From Streptomyces graminofaciens (GTDB taxonomy: Bacteria > Actinomycetota > Actinomycetes > Streptomycetales > Streptomycetaceae): a stretch of 64,000 nt of DNA. The notes under the pieces were generated by a model. The model made no database searches. It was given only the letters and a program-made list of their open reading frames with translations, and had not been told where the DNA came from. Below are positions 26,674 to 35,444 of this stretch, in pieces; position 1 is the stretch's first letter; each line of letters starts with the position of its first letter. A program made the position numbers and the translations under genes. The stretch spans positions 4,494,001-4,558,000 of the forward strand of contig NZ_AP018448.1 of NCBI RefSeq assembly GCF_030294945.1. The letters are read 5' to 3'.

Positions 26674-27303
26674 ATGGCTCGCACGACTGACAACCGACCG
26701 AATGGACGCGCCCGCAGGTGGCCGGCGCTGCTCCTCTGCCTGGCCATGACCTTCCTGACCTCGGCCTGGACGACCCCACCACGAGCGGCGCCGTCGTCGG
26801 CGCCGACGGCACCCGCGCCACCGCTGCCACCCGTGCCACCAGCGCCCGAGGACCCCGTGCCCGCCGTGGGCCGCGCCTGGCCCGTGGGCCTGCGCCCCTC
26901 GGTGCTCCGCACCTGGGATCCCCCACCGACCCCCTACGCCCGGGGCCACCGGGGCGTCGACCTGTCGGCCCCTCCGGGCTCCCCGGTACGAGCGGTCGCG
27001 TCGGGCAGGGTGTCCTTCGCGGGCCGGGTCGCAGGCCGCGGAGTCATCTCCGTCGAGCTGTCGGGCACGGGTGCCCCGCCCCTGCGCACGACCTACGAGC
27101 CGGTACGGGCATCCGCGAAGAAGGGCGACGAGGTGACGGCGGGCGAAGTACTGGGAACCTTGGAGGCGTCCCCCTCCCACTGCCCGACAACATGCCTGCA
27201 CTGGGGCCTTCGCAGAGCGGGGACGTACCTGAACCCCCTGTCGCTACTACCACCATGGCTCCTGCGCGGAGGGCCGTCCCGCTTGCTCCCGCTGTCGCCT
27301 TGA
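26674..27303 (+). CDS. Secreted M23-family (LytM-like) metallopeptidase
   Basis: 209 residues. A signal peptide ([15 protein letters not shown]) is followed by a long Pro/Ala linker, then a lysostaphin-type domain with [20 protein letters not shown] (first His and Asp zinc ligands) and the final HWGL. It would cut peptidoglycan cross-links outside the membrane, or act as an inactive regulator. The second His of a typical HxH active-site pair is the one in LHWGL. No clear ribosome site precedes the ATG at 26674. The gap to divergent rpsB is 274 bases and holds the rpsB leader. Confidence 0.88.
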   Translation: MARTTDNRPNGRARRWPALLLCLAMTFLTSAWTTPPRAAPSSAPTAPAPPLPPVPPAPEDPVPAVGRAWPVGLRPSVLRTWDPPPTPYARGHRGVDLSAPPGSPVRAVASGRVSFAGRVAGRGVISVELSGTGAPPLRTTYEPVRASAKKGDEVTAGEVLGTLEASPSHCPTTCLHWGLRRAGTYLNPLSLLPPWLLRGGPSRLLPLSP

Positions 27304-27577
27304 CTGCGAGGGAGGGAGGGAGCCAGGGCGGCTGCCCGGCCGGGGCCCGGGAGGGGGCGGGGGCACCCCTCGGCCGCGGCGACCGCCCAGGTGGCAGCGC
27401 GCCGGGACGGCTGCTCACCCAGCAGCGGCACTGGCAGCCCATCCACCTGTCGTAGCGGCCGGCAGTCGTGCCTCTGGGGCGGCATCCGTCCCGAAGAGAG
27501 CGGCACCCTGTGACTCGCCGAGCCGCGCGACCCAGCCCCACCCAGCGACGGCCACCGGGTGCCCAGGCCGGAAAGGC
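27304..27577. other. Convergent intergenic gap
   Basis: Non-coding space between the stop of the M23 peptidase and the stop of the TetR gene. It is G/C-rich, with a short GGGA tandem stretch near 27310. I see no gene, clear hairpin terminator or repeat element that I can support. Confidence 0.3.
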
Positions 27578-28159
27578 TCAGCCCCGCACGCCCCGCAGTG
27601 CCATGGCCACCGCCGCCTCGGTGATCGCGGAGGGATCCTCGGCCGCCCCCAGCTCGATGCGGCGCGCCGCCGCGTCCACGACCCCCTGCAACAACATCGC
27701 GGCCAACCGAGGCTCCGCGTGCCCCAACCCCCCGAGCGCCTCCACGATCATCGCGATCAGCCCACCGTGCGCGGCCCGGATCTTCTCCCGCGCCCCCGCG
27801 TCCAGCTCACTCGCCGAGATCGCGACCACGGCCCGGTGCCGCCGGTCCCCGACCAGTTCCAGTTGCTTGCGCACGTACGCCTCGACCTTCCCCTCGGCCG
27901 AGCCGACCGCGGCCATCGCCGCCTCGACCTCCGCCGCCCAGACGGGAAAGTCGACCTCGCACAGCTCCTCGACCACGGCTGCCCGCGACCGGAAGTACTC
28001 GTACACGGACGACCGCGCCAGCCCCGTGCGCTCGGCGAGCGCCGGGAACGTCAACGCCTCCGTCCCGCTCTCGGACAACAGGGACCGCGCCGCGTCCAGC
28101 AAGGCGGCTCGCTGCATCGACCGGTGCTCGGCCACGGAGGCCGCTCGAATCCTTGGCAC
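27578..28159 (-). CDS. TetR-family transcriptional regulator
   Basis: 193 residues. The N-terminal HTH is typical: RAALLDAARSLLSESG, then LTFPALAERTGLARSSVYEYFRSR. The C-terminal ligand domain shows no recognised subfamily. GTG at 28159 (PRIRAAS) or GTG at 28168 are the start options; neither has a ribosome site, so translation may be leaderless. It lies 116 bases downstream of whiG on the same strand. Its target is not evident from neighbours. Confidence 0.88.
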   Translation of the reverse strand: MPRIRAASVAEHRSMQRAALLDAARSLLSESGTEALTFPALAERTGLARSSVYEYFRSRAAVVEELCEVDFPVWAAEVEAAMAAVGSAEGKVEAYVRKQLELVGDRRHRAVVAISASELDAGAREKIRAAHGGLIAMIVEALGGLGHAEPRLAAMLLQGVVDAAARRIELGAAEDPSAITEAAVAMALRGVRG

Positions 28160-28275
28160 GTCAACCACTTTACGGACGGACCGCCACACACGGGAGTGGC
28201 TTCCCCGACCGAACCCAGGCCGGCCCCCGACCGAACCACGACCGAACGCCGACCATCCGGCCGGGCCAACCCACC

Positions 28276-29112
28276 TCAACGACCAAAACTCGCCAGCTTC
28301 GCCCGCAACTGCAACACGGACTTCGTGTGGATCTGGCTGACCCGGCTCTCGGTCACCCCCAGCACGTTCCCGATCTCCGCGAGCGTGAGCCCCTCGTAGT
28401 AGTAGAGCGTGACGACGGTCTTCTCCCGCTCGGGCAGCGTGTTGATGGCCCGCGCCAGGAACCGCCGCAGCTCCCGGTCCTCGGCCACCTCCACCGGATT
28501 GTCCGCGGCGGTGTCCTCCAGCGTGTCCATCAGGCTCAGCCGGTCGCCGCCCTCGCCCCCGACGTGCAGCAGCTCTTCCAGCGCCACGACGTTGGCCAGC
28601 GACAACTGGCTGAAGACCGAGTGGAGTTCGTCGACCGGGATACCCATCTCGGCGGCGACCTCGCCCTCGCTGGGGGTGCGTCTGAGCCGCGACTCCAGCG
28701 TGGCGTAGGCCCGCTCCACATTGCGCGCCTTCTGCCGCACCGACCGGGGGATCCAGTCCAGCGCCCGCAGCTCGTCGATCATCGCGCCACGGATCCGCGT
28801 GATCGCGTACGTCTCGAACTTGATCTCCCGGTCGATGTCGAACTTCTCGATCGCGTCGATGAGCCCGAAAACCCCGGAGGAGACGAAGTCGGCCTGCTCG
28901 ACATTGGCCGGCAGGCCGACACTCACCCGGCCCGCGACGTACTTCACCAGCGGTGAGTAGTGCAGGATCAGCTGCTCGCGCAACCGTTCGTCGCCCGTCG
29001 TCTTGTACGTCCGCCACAGCTCGTCGAGTGTCGAGGGGGCGGGCGGGCGGACGGTGCCGCGGGCGGCGGGGGGAGCCGCCGCCCGGTCAGACCCGGAGGT
29101 GTGCTGGGGCAT
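28276..29112 (-). CDS. whiG: RNA polymerase sigma factor WhiG (sporulation)
   Basis: 278 residues of the FliA/sigma-28 class. Region 2 has [16 protein letters not shown] and [20 protein letters not shown]; region 3 has [16 protein letters not shown]; region 4 has [19 protein letters not shown] and an HTH ([19 protein letters not shown]). WhiG commits aerial hyphae to sporulation in Streptomyces and is held by the anti-sigma RsiG with c-di-GMP. ATG at 29112 (PQHTSGSDR) matches the usual start. The 201 bases between it and the dprA terminator should contain its promoter. Confidence 0.97.
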   Translation of the reverse strand: MPQHTSGSDRAAAPPAARGTVRPPAPSTLDELWRTYKTTGDERLREQLILHYSPLVKYVAGRVSVGLPANVEQADFVSSGVFGLIDAIEKFDIDREIKFETYAITRIRGAMIDELRALDWIPRSVRQKARNVERAYATLESRLRRTPSEGEVAAEMGIPVDELHSVFSQLSLANVVALEELLHVGGEGGDRLSLMDTLEDTAADNPVEVAEDRELRRFLARAINTLPEREKTVVTLYYYEGLTLAEIGNVLGVTESRVSQIHTKSVLQLRAKLASFGR

Positions 29113-29313
29113 TCGTCGCCTTGTGCCGTTCTGCTGTGAACTGGGGGTGCCTGGGTGAGCTGTCGGTCTGATGTCGAGTTGCCTGTCCTGAGTCGGAATC
29201 CTCGTGAGCGTAGCGTGACTGTGGTGTCGCAGTACGCGAAGGCCGAGGGATCGCCCGTGCGCAGATACGTTCCGCTGGGCGCCCGGCCGTGTCACGACTG
29301 TCGCACTGTGTGA

Positions 29314-29370
29314 CCGTCCGGGGGTGCCAACTGCGGGAAACCGCAAGGCTGTCGGCGTTCCCCCGGACGG
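29314..29370 (-). terminator. Structured terminator after dprA
   Basis: Outer arms CCGTCCGGGGG (29314-29324) and CCCCCGGACGG (29360-29370) are perfect 11-bp copies. Inside lies a second hairpin, TGCGG/CCGCA capped by GAAA, a stable tetraloop. It begins 15 bases after the dprA stop. The nested form is more elaborate than a simple terminator. Confidence 0.65.
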
Positions 29371-29384
29371 CCGAACACGCTCGG

Positions 29385-30545
29385 TCAACTTCGCCTCCGA
29401 TCCGGCGAGACCGAGATCATCGCCTGGCGTGTCAACTTCCAGCCGTCGCCGTGTCGTTCGACGTAACCAAGTGATCGGAGCTCGTACAGTCTCCCGACGG
29501 CGTCGTCCAGGGCCGTCCCCGCGCCCCGGGCGATCTCGTCGGCCGCCGCGCTCCGCCGCCCGGGCAGCGCGTCGAGCACCCGCCGGGCATCGGGTTCGAG
29601 CAGGTCACGGGGGAGCACAGGGCCTCGTCGGTCGGGCGCCAGCTCGCCCATGTCACCCACCAGCTCGACGACTTCCGCGGCGTCGGAGACGAGCACGGAT
29701 TCCCCGCGCAGCAGTTCGTGCACCCCGGCCGACAGGGCCGAGGTCGCGGGCCCGGGCACCCCCATCGTGAACCGCCCCAACCGCTGTGCGGCCCGTGCCG
29801 TGACGAGCGCGCCGCTGCGGTGGGCCGCCTCGACCACGACGGTCCCCCTGGTCAGCGCGGCGATGACCCGGTTCCGCAGAATGAACCGGCTGGGCGTCGG
29901 GTGATCACCGGGTGGTAACTCCCCCACCACGAGCCCCTGTTCGGCGATCCTGCTGATCAGCTGGACATGCCCTCGTGGATAGGGCCGGTCGACCCCGCAG
30001 GCCAGCACGGCGACGGTCGCCCCACCGACCCCGAGCACCCCTCGATGAGCGGCCCCGTCGACCCCGTACGCACCGCCGGAGACCACCACCCACCCCCGCT
30101 CGGCGAGTCCGGACCCCAGCGCGCCCGCCATGTGCGCCCCGTACTCCGTGCAGGCCCGCGCCCCCACGACAGCCACGGACCGCAGGGCCCACATCCGTAC
30201 GTTGGCCTTTCCGCGGACCCAGAGCCCGAGGGGCCGCCCGTCCCCGAGGTCGTCGAGCTGACCGGGCCACTCGGTGTCACCGGGAACGAGGAACCGTGCC
30301 CCGGCGTCCCGCGCCCGGGCCAGGTCCCGCTCCGGCTCGACGCACTGGGCACGGGCCCGCAGCCCCGCCCACCGCTTGTCCGAGGCTTCCGGCAGCCGCC
30401 TTCCGCTCCCGGAGAGCCGCCGCACCACCTCCCGGGCGCCGAGTTCCCTCAGCCAGCGCCCGCCCAGCTCGTCACCGGGCTCCAGGACGCGGCTGAGGAA
30501 GACCCGGTCGAGCCGCTCGGCGTCGGACGCGTCGCAACCGCTCAT
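29385..30545 (-). CDS. dprA: DNA-processing protein DprA
   Basis: 386 residues. The Rossmann-like core is complete: [89 protein letters not shown] and the C-terminal winged-helix end. DprA loads RecA on incoming single-stranded DNA. ATG at 30545 is chosen over a start seven codons earlier. It follows comM by 34 bases in the yraN-comM-dprA operon. Confidence 0.96.
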   Translation of the reverse strand: MSGCDASDAERLDRVFLSRVLEPGDELGGRWLRELGAREVVRRLSGSGRRLPEASDKRWAGLRARAQCVEPERDLARARDAGARFLVPGDTEWPGQLDDLGDGRPLGLWVRGKANVRMWALRSVAVVGARACTEYGAHMAGALGSGLAERGWVVVSGGAYGVDGAAHRGVLGVGGATVAVLACGVDRPYPRGHVQLISRIAEQGLVVGELPPGDHPTPSRFILRNRVIAALTRGTVVVEAAHRSGALVTARAAQRLGRFTMGVPGPATSALSAGVHELLRGESVLVSDAAEVVELVGDMGELAPDRRGPVLPRDLLEPDARRVLDALPGRRSAAADEIARGAGTALDDAVGRLYELRSLGYVERHGDGWKLTRQAMISVSPDRRRS

Positions 30546-30579
30546 GGCTCCCCCACCGACGCACACCCGGACGCGGGCC

Positions 30580-32202
30580 TCATGTCAGCGCCCCGATCGC
30601 CATCGGCACCCCGCGAGGGACACCGGTGCGCAGTTGCAGCGCCAGGTTGACGTCCGTCGCGTCGGGGCGGTCATGGCCCAGCAGATCCGCGACGGTCCAG
30701 GCGACCCTGAGTACCCGGTCCAGGCCGCGCGCGGTCAGCACGCCCCGCTCCAGGCTCCGCTCGGCCTCGTCCATCGCACCGGGCGCCGGGTGCCACCGGC
30801 TGCGCAGCTCACGCCCCGGCACCTCGCTGTTCGTGCGCCAGGGCGTGCCGGCCAGACGTACGCCCGCCCGCTCCCTGGCCGAGCGCACCCGGTCGGCGAC
30901 GGTCGCCGTGGACTCACCCCGCGACCCACGCCGGGTGAGCTCCGAGCGGGTGACACGGTCCACCTCGACCCGGAGGTCGACCCGGTCCAGCAGCGGCCCG
31001 GAGAGCCGGGCCTGGTAGCGGCGGACGGCGGCGGGCGGGCACTCGCACAGCTCGTCCGTCCGCGAGAAACGGCCGCACGGGCACGGGTTCGCCGCCAGGA
31101 CCATCAGGAACTTCGCCGGGAACCGCACCACTCCCGCGCTGCGCGCGATCACGACGTGCCCGGCCTCCAGCGGCTGCCGCAGCGCCTCCAGGGCCTGGCT
31201 GCCGAACTCGGGGGTCTCGTCCAGGAAGAGCACCCCGCGATGGGCGAGCGACACCGCGCCCGGCCTGGCGACGCCCTGCCCGCCTCCGACCAGGGACTGC
31301 ATCGTGGCCGAGTGGTGCGGGGCGCAGTACGGCGGGACGTCGACCAGTGGCTTCCCCACGGGCAGCAGCCCCGCGACCGAGTGGACGGCCGTGACCTCCA
31401 GGGACTCCTGTCGGCAGAGCGTGGGCAGGATCGCCGGCAGCCGCTCCGCGAGCATCGTCTTGCCCGCGCCCGGCGGTCCCTCCAGGAAGAGGTGGTGCCC
31501 CCCGGCCGCGGCGACCTCCACCGCCGTCCGAGCCGAGAACTGTCCGACCACATCGGCGAGATCGTGCCCCAGGTCGTGCTGCCCGGCTCCGGCCGTGTGC
31601 ATGCCGGTGGCCGCTCCCGTGCCCGGCAGCCGCAGTCCCGCCATCAGCGGATCCGGGCGGCCCTCGTCGGGCTCCTCGTCCGGCACGGGCTCGTCCGCCA
31701 GGACGGCGATCAGCTGCCGCAGCGTACGCACTCCCAGCACGGACACCCCGGGCACGAGCGAGGCCTCAGCGGCCGCGCACTCCGGCACCACCACCTGCTC
31801 GTATCCGGCCTCGGCGGCGGCCAGCACGGCGGGCAGGATGCCCCGCACCGGCCGCACTCGCCCGTCGAGGCCCAGCTCGCCGATCATCACGATGTCGGAG
31901 AGCACGCGTGGGTCGAGCCGCTCGGCGGCTCCCAGGATCGCGCAGGCGACCGCGAGATCGAAACCACTGCCGGCCTTCGGCACCGACGCGGGACTGAGCC
32001 CCACGGTCAGCTTCTTCTGCGGCCACTCGGCGCCCGAGTTGACCACCGCCGCCCTGACCCGGTCCCTGCTCTCCGTCAGGCTCTTGTCCGGCAGCCCCAC
32101 CAGCGTGAACGCCGCGACTCCCGGCTCCAGGTCGGCCTGGACCTCGACGACCACGCCCTCGACGCCCACGAGCGCCACCGAGCACGTACGGGCGAATCCC
32201 AT
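30580..32202 (-). CDS. comM: ComM/YifB-like AAA+ ATPase (Mg-chelatase-related)
   Basis: 540 residues. The N-terminal ChlI-like domain (VEVQADLEPGVAAFTLVGLP, then LTVGLSPASVPKAGSGFDL) is followed by an AAA+ domain with Walker A GPPGAGKT, Walker B VLFLDE and a zinc-like cluster CPCGRF...CECP, then a C-terminal helical region. In competent bacteria ComM is a bidirectional branch-migration helicase; its task in Streptomyces is unestablished. Its ATG overlaps the yraN stop as TAATG. Confidence 0.95.
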   Translation of the reverse strand: MGFARTCSVALVGVEGVVVEVQADLEPGVAAFTLVGLPDKSLTESRDRVRAAVVNSGAEWPQKKLTVGLSPASVPKAGSGFDLAVACAILGAAERLDPRVLSDIVMIGELGLDGRVRPVRGILPAVLAAAEAGYEQVVVPECAAAEASLVPGVSVLGVRTLRQLIAVLADEPVPDEEPDEGRPDPLMAGLRLPGTGAATGMHTAGAGQHDLGHDLADVVGQFSARTAVEVAAAGGHHLFLEGPPGAGKTMLAERLPAILPTLCRQESLEVTAVHSVAGLLPVGKPLVDVPPYCAPHHSATMQSLVGGGQGVARPGAVSLAHRGVLFLDETPEFGSQALEALRQPLEAGHVVIARSAGVVRFPAKFLMVLAANPCPCGRFSRTDELCECPPAAVRRYQARLSGPLLDRVDLRVEVDRVTRSELTRRGSRGESTATVADRVRSARERAGVRLAGTPWRTNSEVPGRELRSRWHPAPGAMDEAERSLERGVLTARGLDRVLRVAWTVADLLGHDRPDATDVNLALQLRTGVPRGVPMAIGALT

Positions 32203-32576
32203 TACGCCACCCCCCGTACGTGCTCCACGACGGGCGCGCCGCGCTCGGGCAGGACGACGCCCACGACGTCGATACGGACTCCGCCCGGCGGGGCTCCCCC
32301 GTGTTCCTGCACCCAGCGCTCCGCGAGGCCGCGCAGCCGCTCGGCCTTCGTGGGCGTCACCGCGGCCATCGGGTGCTCGAACACACCCGCCGCGCCGGCC
32401 CTTCGGGTCTTGACCTCGCAGACGACCAGCGCGTCCCCGTCGCGGGCCACGATGTCGATCTCGCCGGTCCTGCCGGAGCGCCAGTTGCGCTCCAGGACCG
32501 TCATCCCGGCCTCGGCCAGCCGCCGCGCGGCCAGCTCCTCGCCGTACCTGCCGAGCGCACCTCGTGCGTTGCTCAT
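32202..32576 (-). CDS. yraN: YraN/UPF0102 endonuclease-like protein
   Basis: 124 residues with the restriction-nuclease-like UPF0102 pattern: [40 protein letters not shown] (catalytic Asp), [10 protein letters not shown] (E-x-K) and WVQEHG. The family has the PD-(D/E)xK fold; biochemical function is not settled. GGAGG lies 11 bases before the ATG. It is the first gene of the yraN-comM-dprA set. Confidence 0.93.
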   Translation of the reverse strand: MSNARGALGRYGEELAARRLAEAGMTVLERNWRSGRTGEIDIVARDGDALVVCEVKTRRAGAAGVFEHPMAAVTPTKAERLRGLAERWVQEHGGAPPGGVRIDVVGVVLPERGAPVVEHVRGVA

Positions 32577-32632
32577 GTCGGCACCACCTCCGGCGCCAAC
32601 ACTGAGGGCGGCTCAGCCCGCTATTGGATCTT

Positions 32633-32659
32633 GGTGGACAAGTGGACGATTGTGGATAA
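32633..32659. promoter_or_regulatory. Two DnaA-box-like sites upstream of yraN-comM-dprA
   Basis: TGTGGATAA at 32651-32659 is the reverse complement of TTATCCACA, a perfect DnaA box. GGTGGACAA at 32633-32641 is the reverse complement of TTGTCCACC, one base off the TTGTCCACA form favoured in Streptomyces. They are 18 bases apart, in the 138-base gap upstream of yraN. Confidence 0.5.
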
Positions 32660-32714
32660 CTCACTCACTCACACGAGTGAAAGCCCACCACCCGGGCCAC
32701 CTCCACCGCCGGAC

Positions 32715-33023
32715 TCAGCTGCCCGGCAGCTCCAGATCGCTCTTGTTCAGCTCCTCGATGTTCACGTCCTTGAACGTGAGGACACGCACCTGCTTCACAA
32801 AACGAGCCGGCCGGTACATGTCCCACACCCAGGCGTCCGCCATGGACACCTCAAAGAACACCTCACCCTGGACCGAGTGCACCTGCATCTCGTAGTCGTT
32901 GGTCAGGTAGAAGCGCCGCTCGGTCTCGATCACGTATTTGAACAGACCGACGACATCGCGGTACTCCCGGTAGAGCTTCAGCTCCATCTCGGTCTCGTAC
33001 TTCTCGAGGTCCTCGGCGCTCAT
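32715..33023 (-). CDS. DUF2469 family protein
   Basis: 102 residues, near-identical in style to the highly conserved actinobacterial DUF2469: SAEDLEKYETEMELKLYREY, FKYVIETERRFYLTNDYE, EVFFEVSMADAWVWDMYRP and KDVNIEELNK. No function is established. A good ribosome site (GAAGGGGA) precedes the ATG. It lies between the Nudix gene and yraN on the same strand. Confidence 0.95.
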   Translation of the reverse strand: MSAEDLEKYETEMELKLYREYRDVVGLFKYVIETERRFYLTNDYEMQVHSVQGEVFFEVSMADAWVWDMYRPARFVKQVRVLTFKDVNIEELNKSDLELPGS

Positions 33024-33079
33024 GGCATGTTCCCCTTCAGCCGTGCGATCCCACCATTGTGCGCCAGTCCCGCGCGCCT

Positions 33080-33631
33080 CTAGACGATTTCCGCGTCCAG
33101 GACAACCGGCCTGGCCGACGGACCCTCGTCGAGCAGCGTGCGGAGCAGTTCGGCGAGTCTGGTCGGATACACCGTCTCATGCGCCCGGGCGAGTTCCTGG
33201 CACGTCCACCATCGCGCTCCGGCGACGCTGCGCCGTTCCAGCTCCGTCAGGGCCATCCCGGAGGGCACCGGCGCGTGCGTAGCGGCCGTACGGGCCAGGT
33301 AATACCACTCGTCCTGGTCCCAGCGGCGCCCGGCGAACGGGAAGGAGCACCTCCGCCGCCACAGGACCGGGCCCAGCTCCACGTCCGTGATGCCGGTCTC
33401 CTCCGCGAGTTCCCGCAGGGCGGCCTGTTCGCGGGTCTCGTCGCCCTCCACACCGCCGCCCGGTGTGAACCACCAGTCGTCCGCCGGATCGTCCGGCTCG
33501 TGCCCGTGCAGCAGCAGGATGCGCTCCTGCGGATCCAGCAGCACGACCCGGGCCACCTTGCGCAGACCGCCCTCGTACATGTCTGCGGCCCCGCCCGCCG
33601 GTCCGTCGCCGTACGACGTCTCAGCGGGCAC
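33080..33631 (-). CDS. Nudix hydrolase
   Basis: 183 residues. The Nudix box is complete: GGGVEGDETREQAALRELAE followed by ETGI, preceded by DDWWFTPGG. It would hydrolyse a nucleoside diphosphate linked to another group. GTG at 33631 overlaps the end of sipZ by 11 bases with GGAG seven bases upstream. That fits the sipZ-headed operon with unrelated genes described for S. lividans. ATG at 33580 is a shorter alternative. Confidence 0.92.
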   Translation of the reverse strand: MPAETSYGDGPAGGAADMYEGGLRKVARVVLLDPQERILLLHGHEPDDPADDWWFTPGGGVEGDETREQAALRELAEETGITDVELGPVLWRRRCSFPFAGRRWDQDEWYYLARTAATHAPVPSGMALTELERRSVAGARWWTCQELARAHETVYPTRLAELLRTLLDEGPSARPVVLDAEIV

Positions 33632-34367
33632 CGACGGGCTCCGTGCGCGTGCGGCCGCGTCCACCCATCCGCTTGGCGATGGGGCCGTAGGCTCCGCCGC
33701 CGAGGACGAGCGCCATGCCGGCGACCAGCGCGACGGTGATCAGCCGCAGCGGGCCGGGCGAGGAGAGCGAGCCGAGCTTCTCGAAGCCGGTGGGGCGGGC
33801 GAGCATGCCCTCCATGGGCCAGACGACGGCGTCCACGCGGGCGTCCACGGACGTGCGCGGCACCGTGCCGTTGCCGGCCTCCGTGAGGTGGGCCGTGGAG
33901 TCCAGGGACCCACTGCGCTCATCGCCGAGAAGGAAGAGCCGGCCCTTGGGGACCGTGATCTCCGGGATGCCCGTCATCTCGGCGACCACCTGGTCCGCGG
34001 GCAGATACGGCTCGTCGATCTTCTTGCCGTTGACGGTCAGCTTGCCCTCGGTACAGCAGGCGACCGTGTCGCCGCCGACCGCCACGACCCGCTTGACCAT
34101 GGGGGTGTTGCCCCAGCTCTCCTGCCGGAAGACCACGACGTCCCCGCGCTCGATCTCGTCGCCGTCGATCCGCTCGGCCAGCACACGGTCGCCGCCGGTG
34201 ATGGTGGGCGACATGGAGTTGGTCGGCACGGTGTAGGGCTGGTAGGCGACCGCGCCCCAGCCGAAGCCGCCGAGGAAGAGCACACAGCCGAGGGCCACGG
34301 CCAGCCCCGACAGCGTGCTGCCGAGCCGTCCGTGGCCCTCGTCCGTACGACCTGTCGTCCCGCTCAT
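33621..34367 (-). CDS. sipZ: Type I signal peptidase (fourth of cluster)
   Basis: 248 residues. N-terminal membrane anchor (ALGCVLFLGGFGWGAVAY), catalytic Ser in VPTNSMSPTI, catalytic Lys in MVKRVVAVGGDTV, the box E motif LLGDERSGSLDS, and a C-terminal second membrane segment (LITVALVAGMALVLGGGAYG). It removes signal peptides outside the membrane. The box E Asp-His/Arg element reads GDERS here instead of GDHR in its three neighbours. ATG at 34367 follows GGGGAG by 7 bases. The sipZ symbol follows gene order in S. lividans; position, not sequence, assigns it. Confidence 0.9.
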   Translation of the reverse strand: MSGTTGRTDEGHGRLGSTLSGLAVALGCVLFLGGFGWGAVAYQPYTVPTNSMSPTITGGDRVLAERIDGDEIERGDVVVFRQESWGNTPMVKRVVAVGGDTVACCTEGKLTVNGKKIDEPYLPADQVVAEMTGIPEITVPKGRLFLLGDERSGSLDSTAHLTEAGNGTVPRTSVDARVDAVVWPMEGMLARPTGFEKLGSLSSPGPLRLITVALVAGMALVLGGGAYGPIAKRMGGRGRTRTEPVGAR

Positions 34368-34457
34368 CCCAGTGCTCCCCAACTCGGAGAATCGATCTTC
34401 CGCGGCCCGCACGGAGTTCGTACGGGAAAACGGAGATCGGCGATCTGGGACGGCACC

Positions 34458-35444
34458 CTACCCGGCGGTACCCGTGCCAGAAACCCTCGTGGTGTCGGCG
34501 GTGATCAGACGGCGCCGACGCCACAGCACCAGCGGCACCGCGCCCGCGAGACCGAGCGCGCCGGGGGCGGCGGCGGTCAGGTTCTGGTCGAAGGTGTCGG
34601 GAACCGGCAGCGTGGACCAGTGGGTGGGCGGCCAGGCGACCACGATGGCGCGGCCCACGACCTGGCTCACGGGGACCATGCCCTTGTTCTTGTCGTTCTG
34701 GTGGTAGCGGGAGTCCAGCGAGTTCTGCCGGTGGTCGCCCATGACCCAGATTTTGCCCTTGGGCACCTTCACCTTGAACTGACCGCCGTCGTCGACCGTG
34801 CAAGGAGTGTTGCCCGCGTAGACGTACGACTCCTCTTCGAGCGCCTTGCCGTTGACCTTCAACGGGCCCGTGCCGTCGCACTCGACCGTGTCGCCGGCGA
34901 CGCCCACGACGCGCTTGATGAGGTCCTTCTCCTCGGCGGAGGGCATCAGGCCGATCCAGCCGAGAACGCGCTGCAGAGCGTTGGGCTCGATGACGGGCTC
35001 ACCCTCCAGCCACTTGGCGGGGTCGTGGAAGACGACGACCTCGCCGCGCTCGGGCTCGGAGCCGAACCACGGGGTGAGCTTGTCGACCAGGACCCGGTCG
35101 CCCTTCTGCAGGGTGTTCTGCATCGATTCCGACGGGATCGAGAACGCCTGCACCAGGAAGGTCTTGATCAGCAGCGCGAGGACCAGCGCGATTCCGATGA
35201 GGATCGGCAGTTCCTTCCAGAAGGAACGCTGCTTCTTCTTGGGCCGCTGGTTCTGGTCGCCGTCGTCCGCCGAGGTCTGTGCCTTGTCCGCCCCGTCCGG
35301 GGAGTCACTCCCGGGGTCCACGGAACCTTCGGGGCTCACCGTGTCCTCCGCGGCCGGGGAAGCCGCCTCGTCGGACCGCTCCGGCCGATCTTCGGAACCA
35401 CCGTGTCCGGACCGTGCGCCGACCGCCAAATCCCCCACATCCAC
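34458..35444 (-). CDS. sipY: Type I signal peptidase (third of cluster)
   Basis: 328 residues. About 75 hydrophilic acidic residues precede the membrane anchor (LPILIGIALVLALLIKTFLV). Catalytic Ser is in IPSESMQNTL, Lys in LIKRVVGVAGD, box E is VMGDHRQNSLDSR, and a C-terminal membrane segment (AAPGALGLAGAVPLVLW) is present. GTG at 35444 or GTG at 35438 (AGGAG 5 bases upstream) could start translation. Either overlaps the end of sipX by 134-140 bases, which is unusual. Symbol by gene order. Confidence 0.9.
   Translation of the reverse strand: MDVGDLAVGARSGHGGSEDRPERSDEAASPAAEDTVSPEGSVDPGSDSPDGADKAQTSADDGDQNQRPKKKQRSFWKELPILIGIALVLALLIKTFLVQAFSIPSESMQNTLQKGDRVLVDKLTPWFGSEPERGEVVVFHDPAKWLEGEPVIEPNALQRVLGWIGLMPSAEEKDLIKRVVGVAGDTVECDGTGPLKVNGKALEEESYVYAGNTPCTVDDGGQFKVKVPKGKIWVMGDHRQNSLDSRYHQNDKNKGMVPVSQVVGRAIVVAWPPTHWSTLPVPDTFDQNLTAAAPGALGLAGAVPLVLWRRRRLITADTTRVSGTGTAG

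Noticed and set aside
29113..29260. BldD operator in the whiG promoter
   Set aside because: whiG is a known BldD target, but I could not place both halves of the consensus in the sequence with confidence.
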